DNA of 5,823 bases from Microgenomates group bacterium (GTDB lineage: Bacteria; Patescibacteriota; Microgenomatia; UBA1406; GWC2-37-13). Position 1 is the first letter of the stretch. Every line of letters begins with the position of its first letter. Shown piece by piece: positions 1 through 5,461 of the stretch. The notes under the pieces are model-generated. The model had not been told where the DNA came from. It made no database searches and was given only the letters and a program-made list of their open reading frames with translations. The stretch covers positions 1-5,823 of the forward strand of contig JAPYWZ010000043.1 of the NCBI GenBank assembly GCA_028276105.1, given 5' to 3'. The position numbers and the translations under genes are program-made.

Positions 1-63
1 CGCAATGATCCTTGTTGGTGTGGTTCGGGAAAAAAGTATAAAAAGTGTCATTGGCCAAGTTAA
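1..63 (+). CDS. secA: C-terminal tail of a SEC-C protein, probably SecA (partial)
   Basis: Frame 1 is open from the window edge to a TAA at 61-63 and reads as 20 residues ending DPCWCGSGKKYKKCHWPS. The CxCGSGxKYKxCH pattern is the SEC-C zinc-binding motif, with three Cys and one His as ligands. In SecA this motif sits at the extreme C-terminus and helps contact SecB, ribosomes or lipids; SecA is the ATPase motor that drives preproteins through SecYEG. A motif lying exactly at the protein end, preceded by RND, is the usual SecA arrangement, so SecA is the preferred call. Other SEC-C proteins (YecA-like, small SEC-C domain proteins) cannot be excluded because the catalytic part lies outside the window. 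The gene runs tail-to-tail into the exonuclease gene with no base between the two stop codons. Confidence 0.78.
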   Translation, partial: RNDPCWCGSGKKYKKCHWPS

Positions 64-990
64 TTAAAAAAGAGTGTTTTGTTCGATTTTGGGTTTTTCT
101 TCTTGTTTTTTTTCTTTTTTTTCTTCTTCAAAAATTCTTTTTACCAAAGAATGAATTTGATATCTTTCCAAAAAGTCTTTGAGTTTTTTGTTAAAGCCAA
201 AAAAGCGCATTTTGTTAATATCAATTTCTATTGGTAAGTCAGTTAGAATGGTAGCTAGTTTTTTGGAAAGATAAACCTTTTCTTTTTCTTGAATAAGGAT
301 TTTTTTTATTTTTTCCGATTCAATTTGGTTGATATTTTGGTAAAGATTATCAATTGTTCTAAATTGATTAATAAGTTTACTTGCCGTTACCGGACCGATT
401 CCTTTGGCGCCTTTATAATTATCTGACTGATCACCAATCAAAGCTTTATAATCAACAATTTGTTTTGGTAAGACGCCAAATTTTTCCAAAACTTTTTTTT
501 CATCATAAATTTTTATCGTTGTTAATCCAGAAACGGGGCTAGCAACATATACATTATTGTTAATAAGTTGAAGAATGTCTTTATCGCCAGAGATGATAAA
601 AATATTAAAATCGTTATGTTTTTCTAAATTTCTGCAAATTGTTCCGATAATATCATCAGCCTCATAGCCCTCTTTTTCTAATCGATAAATCCCAGAAAGA
701 TCAACCGCTTCTTTTACCAGAGGAATTTGTTTTTTAAAATTGTCTTCAATTTTTGGTCGTTGACTTTGATATTCTTTAAAAAGTTGATGGCGAAAGGTAG
801 GTTTTGGAGTATCAAAGGCAACGGCAAGATGAGTCGGTGAAAAGTCAGAAACTACTTTGTAAACCATTGATAAAAAACCAAAAAGGACTTGAGTTGGAGT
901 GCCGTCAGTTGTTGATAAAGGTGGCAGGGCATGATAAGCCCGATGCATGATCGCATTTCCATCAATAAGAATAAGCGTGTTTTTAGACAT
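64..990 (-). CDS. Stand-alone 5'-3' exonuclease (Pol I 5'-nuclease family) with C-terminal clamp-binding-like peptide
   Basis: The 308-residue protein matches the 5'-nuclease domain of DNA polymerase I, which removes RNA primers and 5' flaps during Okazaki-fragment maturation and repair. Visible motifs in order are ILIDGNAIMHRAYHALP (7-23), AVAFD (56-60), the arch-region basic block FRHQLFKEYQSQRPK (66-80), YEADDIIG (109-116), IISGDKD (132-138) and the helix-3-turn-helix ALIGDQSDN..GAKGIGPVTA (183-203). These supply the acidic metal ligands D10, D60, E110, D112/D113, D136/D138 and D187/D190. No polymerase domain follows; the chain ends in a Lys/Glu-rich linker (288-302) and the peptide QNTLF. 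The ATG at 990 is chosen because homology starts just after it; a TTG at 1014 would add eight residues but has no well-spaced ribosome site. The start overlaps the ftsH stop by 8 nt, so translation is probably coupled. Family assignment is firm; the clamp role is inferred. Confidence 0.94.
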   Translation of the reverse strand: MSKNTLILIDGNAIMHRAYHALPPLSTTDGTPTQVLFGFLSMVYKVVSDFSPTHLAVAFDTPKPTFRHQLFKEYQSQRPKIEDNFKKQIPLVKEAVDLSGIYRLEKEGYEADDIIGTICRNLEKHNDFNIFIISGDKDILQLINNNVYVASPVSGLTTIKIYDEKKVLEKFGVLPKQIVDYKALIGDQSDNYKGAKGIGPVTASKLINQFRTIDNLYQNINQIESEKIKKILIQEKEKVYLSKKLATILTDLPIEIDINKMRFFGFNKKLKDFLERYQIHSLVKRIFEEEKKEKKQEEKPKIEQNTLF

Positions 991-2845
991 TTTTTTTACC
1001 AACAATTTTTTCAAATTCTTCCTGATCTAAGCTTTCTTTTTTTAATAAAGCTTCTGCTACTTGATCAAGAAGTGGTCTTTTTTCTTTTATGATGCTTACT
1101 GCTTTTTTATAGGCTTGGTTGATAATTTTTTTTATCTCCTCATCAATTTTTGCCAACATGTGTTGAGAAATGGTTTGTGATTCAAAATAGCCTTTTCCCC
1201 ATTCAGTAACATCAAAGGTTGGGCCAAAGTTAATTGGTCCCAAAGAGCTCATCCCATACTCAACGACCATCGCCCGAGCAATTTGGGTGGCTTGATCAAA
1301 ATCGTTGGCTGCGCCGGTTGTTATTTCTCCAAAAACTATTTCTTCAGCTGCTCGGCCACCCATCATCACCATAATTTTTTCCAAAAGATGGGTTTTTGTT
1401 TCATGGAGTTTATCTTTGGTTGGGGGAATTAAGGTATAGCCTAAGGCCAAGCCGCGAGAAACAATTGAGATTCGATGAACCGGATCGGTATGGGGGAGAA
1501 AATGAGAGACAATGGCATGTCCTGCCTCATGATAAGCGGTTAATTTTTTATCATAGTCTGATTGAAGCCTTTTTTTCTCAGGACCAAGTTTAACTTTGGT
1601 GGCGGCTTCTTCGATGTCTTCAAAAGAGATTTTGTTTTTTCCCGCTCGGGCAGCAAGAATTGCTGCTTCATTGAGCATATTTTCTAAATCCGCCCCGGAA
1701 AACCCCACCGTTCTTTTAGCCACTTTTTCCCAATCAATATTCTCTTCAAAAGGTTTACCTTTGGCATGGATTTTGATAATTGCTTTTCTTCCTTCAAGAT
1801 CAGGATAGTCAATTACAATTCGCCGATCAAAACGACCAGGCCGAAGAAGAGCCGGATCCAAAAGATCGCCACGGTTAGTAGCCGCAATCACAACTACTTG
1901 TTCAGTTGGAGTAAATCCATCCATTTCCACCAAAATTTGGTTTAAGGTTTGCTCTCGTTCATCATGAGCGGGCATAATCCCCATTGATCGAGCACGGCCA
2001 ATGGCATCGATTTCATCAATAAAAATAATTGAAGGGGCGTTTTTTTTGGCGGTATTAAAAAGATCACGAACTCGAGCTGCTCCAATACCCACCAACATTT
2101 CCATAAACTCGCTTCCGGCAATTGAAAAAAAAGGGACATTGGCTTCACCGGCAACCGCTTTGGCCAAAAGCGTTTTTCCACAACCTGACGGCCCAACCAA
2201 AAGAACCCCTTTTGGCGTTCTTGCTCCTAATTTTTTATATTTTTCTGGATTTTTTAAAAAATCAACCACTTCTTGGAGTTCTTTTTTGGCTTCATCAACA
2301 CCGGCAACATCTGAAAAGGTGACTTTTGGCATATCTTTGGAAAATTTTTTTACTCTTGCTTGACCAAAAGAAAAAACTGAATCTTGAGCCCCTTTGGCCT
2401 GACGAAAAAGAAAGACAAAAAAAACAATCATCAAAATCGTTGGGACAACATTGCTTAAAAAATTGATAAAGTCGGAAGTTGAACCACCGTCTTTGATTAA
2501 TAAATTGACTGAAGAGGGGTTGATATCATTGTCTTTTAAGATTTTTAAAAAGCTTTCTGAAGGTTCTTTATGGGAAATAGCATAAGTATTGTTTTTATAT
2601 TCAATTAATAAGCGGTTGTCAGTAATTTCGATTTTTTTTACTTTTTTTTCTTTAATTTCTTCAATGACTTGAGTGATTGGTTTTTCAGGAACAATCTGTT
2701 TTACTTCTTGGTTGATGGCATGAAAAAATTGATAGAGGAAAAGAAAGACAAAAAAGGCAATAAAGAGATTTTTTAAATTAATTTCTATTTTCCATTCAAA
2801 CAGTTTTTTGTTCTTTTTATTTTCATTTTTATTTTTTTCACTCAT
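983..2845 (-). CDS. ftsH: ATP-dependent zinc metalloprotease FtsH
   Basis: At 620 residues this is a normal-length FtsH, the membrane-anchored AAA+ protease that extracts and degrades damaged membrane proteins and some cytosolic regulators as a hexamer. A lysine-rich cytosolic start is followed by TM1 (about 26-44), a short extracytoplasmic domain (about 45-125), TM2 (about 126-148) and the AAA+ module: Walker A GPSGCGKT (218-225), pore segment EMLVGIG (249-255), Walker B IIFIDEID (273-280) and the second region of homology ending [10 protein letters not shown] with arginine fingers R335 and R338. The peptidase carries HEAGH (439-443) and the likely third zinc ligand D515 in TTGAAND. Two departures from the usual sequence are seen: Leu251 replaces the pore phenylalanine of the MFVG motif, and Walker A has Ser for the second Pro. 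The ATG at 2845 has no Shine-Dalgarno. It heads a two-gene minus-strand unit with the exonuclease. Confidence 0.97.
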   Translation of the reverse strand: MSEKNKNENKKNKKLFEWKIEINLKNLFIAFFVFLFLYQFFHAINQEVKQIVPEKPITQVIEEIKEKKVKKIEITDNRLLIEYKNNTYAISHKEPSESFLKILKDNDINPSSVNLLIKDGGSTSDFINFLSNVVPTILMIVFFVFLFRQAKGAQDSVFSFGQARVKKFSKDMPKVTFSDVAGVDEAKKELQEVVDFLKNPEKYKKLGARTPKGVLLVGPSGCGKTLLAKAVAGEANVPFFSIAGSEFMEMLVGIGAARVRDLFNTAKKNAPSIIFIDEIDAIGRARSMGIMPAHDEREQTLNQILVEMDGFTPTEQVVVIAATNRGDLLDPALLRPGRFDRRIVIDYPDLEGRKAIIKIHAKGKPFEENIDWEKVAKRTVGFSGADLENMLNEAAILAARAGKNKISFEDIEEAATKVKLGPEKKRLQSDYDKKLTAYHEAGHAIVSHFLPHTDPVHRISIVSRGLALGYTLIPPTKDKLHETKTHLLEKIMVMMGGRAAEEIVFGEITTGAANDFDQATQIARAMVVEYGMSSLGPINFGPTFDVTEWGKGYFESQTISQHMLAKIDEEIKKIINQAYKKAVSIIKEKRPLLDQVAEALLKKESLDQEEFEKIVGKKNV

Positions 2846-2885
2846 AAAGTAAATTTTAGCAAAGTTTTGTAAAATATGAAAAGAA

Positions 2886-2934
2886 ATTCAAAATTCAAGA
2901 TTCAAAATGCAAATCTCAAAATGAAAAATTGATA
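2886..2934. repeat. Degenerate 7-bp tandem repeat in the ftsH/tsaC-tsaE divergent gap
   Basis: Read on the plus strand, seven consecutive heptamers keep exact register: ATTCAAA, ATTCAAG, ATTCAAA, ATGCAAA, TCTCAAA, ATGAAAA, ATTGATA. The first three are nearly identical and later units decay toward an AT[T/G][C/A]AAA consensus. The array fills about half of the 108-nt gap (2846-2953) that must also hold the divergent promoters of ftsH and the t6A gene. The next intergenic gap contains related heptamers. The period is directly visible; function and origin (slippage-expanded spacer, protein-binding array or mobile repeat) are unknown. Confidence 0.75.
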
Positions 2935-2953
2935 TTAATTTTTTTATTTTTAT

Positions 2954-4009
2954 ATGAAGATTATCAAATTAGATGACAAAAATGTAATTGAAAAAACAGT
3001 TGAGATTTTACAACAAGGGGGGTTGGTGGTTTTTCCATCGGATACTGTTTATGGGCTTTTGGTTGATGCTTACAATGAAAAAGCAGTTAAAAAATTAATT
3101 GCTTTTAAAAATCGACCTCCCGGAAAGCCAATTTCAGTTTTTGTCGATTGGGATTTTTTATATGAGTTGGTTTTAGTTTCAGAAAAACAAAAAGAGCTTT
3201 TAGAAAATATCTTGCCTGGGCCTTTTACGGTGGTTTTGAGATCAAAGGGAAAAGTTTGTCCTCTTTTGGAGTCGGAAAAAAAAACTTTAGGAGTAAGGAT
3301 TCCTGATTATCAACCAGTTAATAGTTTGGTTAAAAAATTTAAAAGACCAATTACGGCCACTTCAGCTAATTTAAGTGGTAAGTCACCTCATTACTCAATT
3401 GAGAGTTTATTAAAGCAGTTACCAGAAAGCAAAAAAAAATTGATTGATTTTATTGTGGATGCTAGAAAATTAAAAAGAAACAAACCTTCAACGGTAGTTG
3501 ATTTGGTTGAAGAAAATATTAAAATTCTTCGACAAGGCGATATTCTTTTTACCCAAGTTAATACTTATATTTCAAGATCAGAAAAAGAAACAAAAAAAAT
3601 CGCTCAGTTTATTTTAAATAAATTATTAAAAAAAGATGTTAAAAAAACATTAATTTTTATTATCGAGGGAGATTTAGGAGTAGGGAAAACAGTTTTTGTT
3701 AAGGGAATGGGTGAATTTTTGGGAATAAAAGAGATTGTTTCGCCAACTTTTGTGGTGATGTACGAGTATGAAGTTGAAAAATCAAAAGTTGATAAATTAA
3801 TTCATTTGGATTTATATAATGTTGAGGAAAAGGAGGAGTTTGAGTATTTAAGAATTGGGGATTATTTAGTGCCTGGAAATTTGTTGGCTATTGAATGGGG
3901 AGAGAAGGTTGGGGAGATATTTGATTTACTTAAAGAAAAGGGAGAGATTGTTTATGTAAAGATGAGTTATGAGAATGAGAAGGAGAGGGTGATTGAAGTT
4001 AAAAAATAA
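2954..4009 (+). CDS. TsaC-TsaE fusion: threonylcarbamoyl-AMP synthase joined to t6A ATPase
   Basis: One 351-residue chain carries two t6A-pathway domains. Residues 1-197 are a TsaC/YrdC/Sua5-type L-threonylcarbamoyladenylate synthase, which makes TC-AMP from threonine, bicarbonate and ATP: VVFPSDTVYGL (25-35), FKNRPPGKPISV (51-62), LPGPFTVVL (87-95), GVRIPD (113-118), TATSANLSG (134-142), STVVD (179-183) and closing ILRQGDI. Residues about 203-351 are TsaE, the P-loop ATPase that binds TsaB-TsaD: SRSEKETKKIA (207-217), Walker A GDLGVGKT (239-246), SPTF (263-266), HLDLYN (284-289), EWGE (314-317). The linker is almost absent and no ATG, GTG or TTG start occurs in frame at the junction, so this is a true fusion rather than two overlapping genes. 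No Sua5 C-terminal domain is present. tsaD lies 126 nt downstream. The ATG at 2954 has only T-rich sequence before it and no Shine-Dalgarno. The final KK-stop runs into the following repeat array. Confidence 0.95.
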   Translation: MKIIKLDDKNVIEKTVEILQQGGLVVFPSDTVYGLLVDAYNEKAVKKLIAFKNRPPGKPISVFVDWDFLYELVLVSEKQKELLENILPGPFTVVLRSKGKVCPLLESEKKTLGVRIPDYQPVNSLVKKFKRPITATSANLSGKSPHYSIESLLKQLPESKKKLIDFIVDARKLKRNKPSTVVDLVEENIKILRQGDILFTQVNTYISRSEKETKKIAQFILNKLLKKDVKKTLIFIIEGDLGVGKTVFVKGMGEFLGIKEIVSPTFVVMYEYEVEKSKVDKLIHLDLYNVEEKEEFEYLRIGDYLVPGNLLAIEWGEKVGEIFDLLKEKGEIVYVKMSYENEKERVIEVKK

Positions 4010-4060
4010 AAAATAAAAAATAAAAATGAAAAATGACAATGAAAAAATGCAAAAAGAAAT
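4001..4060. repeat. Left A-rich heptad-like array between tsaC-tsaE and tsaD
   Basis: From the last codons of the fusion gene the plus strand repeats A-runs broken by T or TG at about every seventh base: AAAAAAT three times, then AAAAATG twice, then looser units including ATGACAA and ATGCAAA. Interruptions fall at 4007, 4014, 4021, 4027, 4034, 4040 and 4048, so spacing is 7 with occasional 6 or 8. The stop codon TAA (4007-4009) lies inside the first units. ATGCAAA and ATGAAAA also occur in the 2886-2934 array, which suggests one family. A/T-rich slippage alone could give part of this pattern. Confidence 0.6.
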
Positions 4061-4091
4061 AAATTAAAAAATTTGAAAAATTTTTTAATTT
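4061..4091. repeat. Perfect 14-bp AT-only inverted repeat (hairpin) upstream of tsaD
   Basis: AAATTAAAAAATTT (4061-4074) and AAATTTTTTAATTT (4078-4091) are exact reverse complements separated by GAA. It is flanked by outer arms 4026-4039 and 4096-4109, which match at 12 of 14 positions, so a longer imperfect stem is possible. The downstream side is T-rich. It could act as a weak terminator or attenuator between the t6A genes or be a cruciform-forming spacer, but the stem has no G-C pairs and is therefore not a classical intrinsic terminator. Confidence 0.65.
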
Positions 4092-4130
4092 TTATTTGTC
4101 ATTTTTATTTTTTCATTTTTAGTTTTTAAT
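4089..4130. repeat. Right T-rich heptad-like array, inverted relative to the left array
   Basis: Six heptamers read TTTTTAT, TTGTCAT, TTTTATT, TTTTCAT, TTTTAGT, TTTTAAT on the plus strand. On the minus strand these are ATTAAAA, ACTAAAA, ATGAAAA, AATAAAA, ATGACAA, ATAAAAA, the same kind of unit as the left array and sharing ATGACAA with it. The gap is therefore an inverted pair of heptad arrays around a central hairpin, ending six bases before the tsaD start codon. No ribosome binding site is seen between this array and tsaD. Confidence 0.6.
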
Positions 4131-4135
4131 TAGTT

Positions 4136-5263
4136 ATGATTTTATCAATCGATACCAGTTGTGATGAGACAGCGGCGGCTTTGGTTTTGGGGCGGCGGGT
4201 TTTGTCGAATGTTGTCTACTCTCAAGTTTTGCTTCATCAAAAATGGGGTGGGGTTGTTCCTTCAATTGCCAAAAGGGCCCATGAGGAGAGAATTGATTTT
4301 GTAATTAATGCCACCATTAAAAAAATTCTTAGTCAAAAAAATTTATTTACGACTAAACTTGCTTCCCCGCCTAAATTGGTGGGGTCGGTTATGCCTTACT
4401 TATTTTTAGCAGATGGGAGTTTATTTTATCGAAATTTTTTTGACTATATTGAGGCAATTGCCGTAACTGTTGGTCCAGGATTGGCACCAGCCCTTGAGGT
4501 TGGCATTAAAAAAGCAAAAGAGTTGGCAAAAAATTTTAATAAAAAAATTATAAGTGTCAATCATCTTGAGGGTCATATTTATTCGCCTTTTGTTCAAAAT
4601 TCAAAAGGTAATCCCAAAATTGATTTTCGTTTTCCTTACTTGGTTTTGACTGTTTCTGGGGGGCATACGAGTTTGGTGGTTTTTGAGGATCATTTAAAGT
4701 ATAAAGTTATTGGAGAAACAATCGATGATGCCGCTGGTGAAGCTTTGGATAAGGCAGCTAAACTTTTGGGACTTGGCTATCCTGGAGGGCCAGTGATTGA
4801 AAGATTAGCCAAAGAAGTTGATAACCGTGATTTTTATCATTTTCCAAGACCGATGATTTCTTCTGATAATTTAAATTTTTCCTTTTCCGGACTGAAAACT
4901 TCTTTTTATTATTTTTTAAAAAAAATGGATGAGAAAGAGAAATTAAAAAAAATAAGAGAACTTTCATCATCATTTCAGCAGGCAGTTTTTGAGACATTGA
5001 TTATCAAAACTGAAAAAGCAATTAAAAAAACTGGGATTAAAAATTTAGCTTTAGTTGGTGGAGTTTCGGCTAATTTTTATCTTCGAAAATTATTTCGCAA
5101 TTTAGCAAAAAAATATAATGGTCAAGTTTTGTTTCCTTCGTTTAAATATCTTTGTGGCGATAATGCGGCAATGATTGGGGTTGTTGCTTCTTTTAAAGCC
5201 CAAAAAAATCTTTTTGTTTTCGATATTAAAAATCTTGACCGTATGCCCCGGATGAGTTTGTAA
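4136..5263 (+). CDS. tsaD: tRNA N6-adenosine threonylcarbamoyltransferase TsaD (Kae1/Gcp/YgjD)
   Basis: TsaD transfers the threonylcarbamoyl group from TC-AMP to A37 of ANN-decoding tRNAs. The 375-residue protein keeps the family signatures in order: SIDTSCDETAAA (4-15), GGVVPSIAKRAHEER (38-52), TVGPGL (111-116), metal ligands in HLEGH (H143, H147), SGGHT (174-178), DDAAGEALDKAAKLLGLGYPGGP (197-218, cited as a span), FSFSGLKT (248-255), GGVSAN (308-313) and CGDNAAMI with ligand D342. The C-terminus has a weakly kept RPRWPL-like tail (DRMPRMSL). It is longer than usual because about 34 extra residues lie between GGVVP and GPGL, roughly residues 70-102. The start ATG has no Shine-Dalgarno; SIDTSCDET begins at residue 4, as expected for the true start. 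Its partner TsaB is not in the window, but TC-AMP synthase and TsaE are supplied by the fusion gene upstream. Confidence 0.97.
   Translation: MILSIDTSCDETAAALVLGRRVLSNVVYSQVLLHQKWGGVVPSIAKRAHEERIDFVINATIKKILSQKNLFTTKLASPPKLVGSVMPYLFLADGSLFYRNFFDYIEAIAVTVGPGLAPALEVGIKKAKELAKNFNKKIISVNHLEGHIYSPFVQNSKGNPKIDFRFPYLVLTVSGGHTSLVVFEDHLKYKVIGETIDDAAGEALDKAAKLLGLGYPGGPVIERLAKEVDNRDFYHFPRPMISSDNLNFSFSGLKTSFYYFLKKMDEKEKLKKIRELSSSFQQAVFETLIIKTEKAIKKTGIKNLALVGGVSANFYLRKLFRNLAKKYNGQVLFPSFKYLCGDNAAMIGVVASFKAQKNLFVFDIKNLDRMPRMSL
4342..4443 (+). other. In-frame insertion in tsaD carrying a GC-rich inverted repeat
   Basis: From GGVVP to GPGL this protein has 75 residues, against about 41 in E. coli TsaD as I remember it, so about 34 residues are extra. 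The added DNA is less AT-rich than its surroundings over 4355-4395 and holds CCCCGCC (4365-4371), a six-base loop, and GGTGGGG (4378-4384), which pair with one G-T wobble. It encodes SPPKLVGSVMPYL and a hydrophobic stretch. TTTATTT occurs at 4342 and 4420, 78 nt apart, which could be chance in such DNA. The boundaries are approximate. This could be a palindromic repeat inserted in frame or a lineage-specific loop. Confidence 0.5.
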
Positions 5264-5286
5264 AGGGATAAAATATAGTACGATCG

Positions 5287-5377
5287 CATCAAAAATTATT
5301 CAAATTTGTATGTTTTACATAACATTCTTATCACGATCGTGACGAGATGGTAAAAATATAAGAGTAAATTTTTGATG
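5287..5377. repeat. Long inverted repeat with internal palindromes downstream of tsaD
   Basis: CATCAAAAATT (5287-5297) and AATTTTTGATG (5367-5377) are exact 11-bp reverse complements 69 nt apart. Inside the loop are CAAATTTG (5301-5308), the small hairpin TATGT-TTT-ACATA (5309-5321) and a 12-bp perfect palindrome at 5331-5342. A pyrimidine-rich tract (5386-5411) follows. The arrangement may form a branched RNA that ends the tsaD transcript, or a regulatory site for the next gene. No known RNA family was recognised. Confidence 0.45.
5331..5342. promoter_or_regulatory. 12-bp perfect palindrome, candidate protein-binding or methylation site
   Basis: TCACGATCGTGA is its own reverse complement and stands out as GC-balanced in a strongly AT-rich gap. 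Its core ACGATCG also occurs at 5280-5286, 53 nt upstream, so the site is partly duplicated. Both copies contain GATC. A dimeric regulator or a GATC methyltransferase are possible readers; neither is shown by the sequence. Confidence 0.35.
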
Positions 5378-5417
5378 ATGCATAATTTCTTCTTTACTTT
5401 TTTTCTTTTTTGTATTA

Positions 5418-5442
5418 AACTATTACTTATAATGTAATAATT
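5418..5442 (+). promoter_or_regulatory. Putative Rrf2-gene promoter with overlapping operator-like inverted repeat
   Basis: A consensus -10 box TATAAT lies at 5428-5433, which would place transcription start near 5440 and give a leader of about 20 nt before the ATG at 5462. The box is framed by TATTAC (5421-5426) and GTAATA (5434-5439), a perfect 6-bp inverted repeat with a 7-nt spacer that extends, after one mismatch, to AA/TT on the outside. A dyad centred on the -10 of a regulator gene is the usual place for a self-operator. No good -35 is present at 16-18 nt; the upstream stretch is only T-rich. The -10 match could arise by chance in AT-rich DNA. Confidence 0.45.
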
Positions 5443-5461
5443 AAATTTTAAATTTATTTTT

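Noticed and set aside
991..1014. Upstream TTG start adding eight residues (LKKLLVKK) to the exonuclease
   Set aside because: The purine-rich AGGAAG is only 3 nt from this TTG, the family N-terminus starts at the later ATG at 990, and the extra residues come from sequence that encodes the ftsH C-terminus.
1396..2363. Several open frames on the plus strand and a second minus frame inside ftsH
   Set aside because: They lie within a fully conserved gene in other frames, have no recognisable domains and are expected shadows of ftsH.
2846..2881. ftsH promoter on the minus strand with TAAAAT at 2858-2853
   Set aside because: The -10-like box is only 7 nt from the ATG and no acceptable -35 lies 16-18 nt upstream; such matches are common in AT-rich DNA. 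A leaderless ftsH transcript remains possible but unsupported.
2886..2934. CRISPR array
   Set aside because: Units are 7 nt with no spacers and no cas genes are nearby.
2929..2956. TTGATA/TATATG promoter for the tsaC-tsaE gene
   Set aside because: The -10 would overlap the start codon and put the transcript start inside the gene.
3542..3575. TsaC and TsaE as two overlapping genes or a frameshifted pair
   Set aside because: The frame is continuous, there is no stop between the domains and no internal start codon in frame at the junction.
4758..4997. Minus-strand open frame inside tsaD
   Set aside because: It overlaps conserved TsaD motifs in an antisense frame and has no recognisable features.
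5328..5336. DnaA box (TTATCACGA) suggesting an origin
   Set aside because: It differs from TTATCCACA at several positions, no second box is seen and no origin genes are present.
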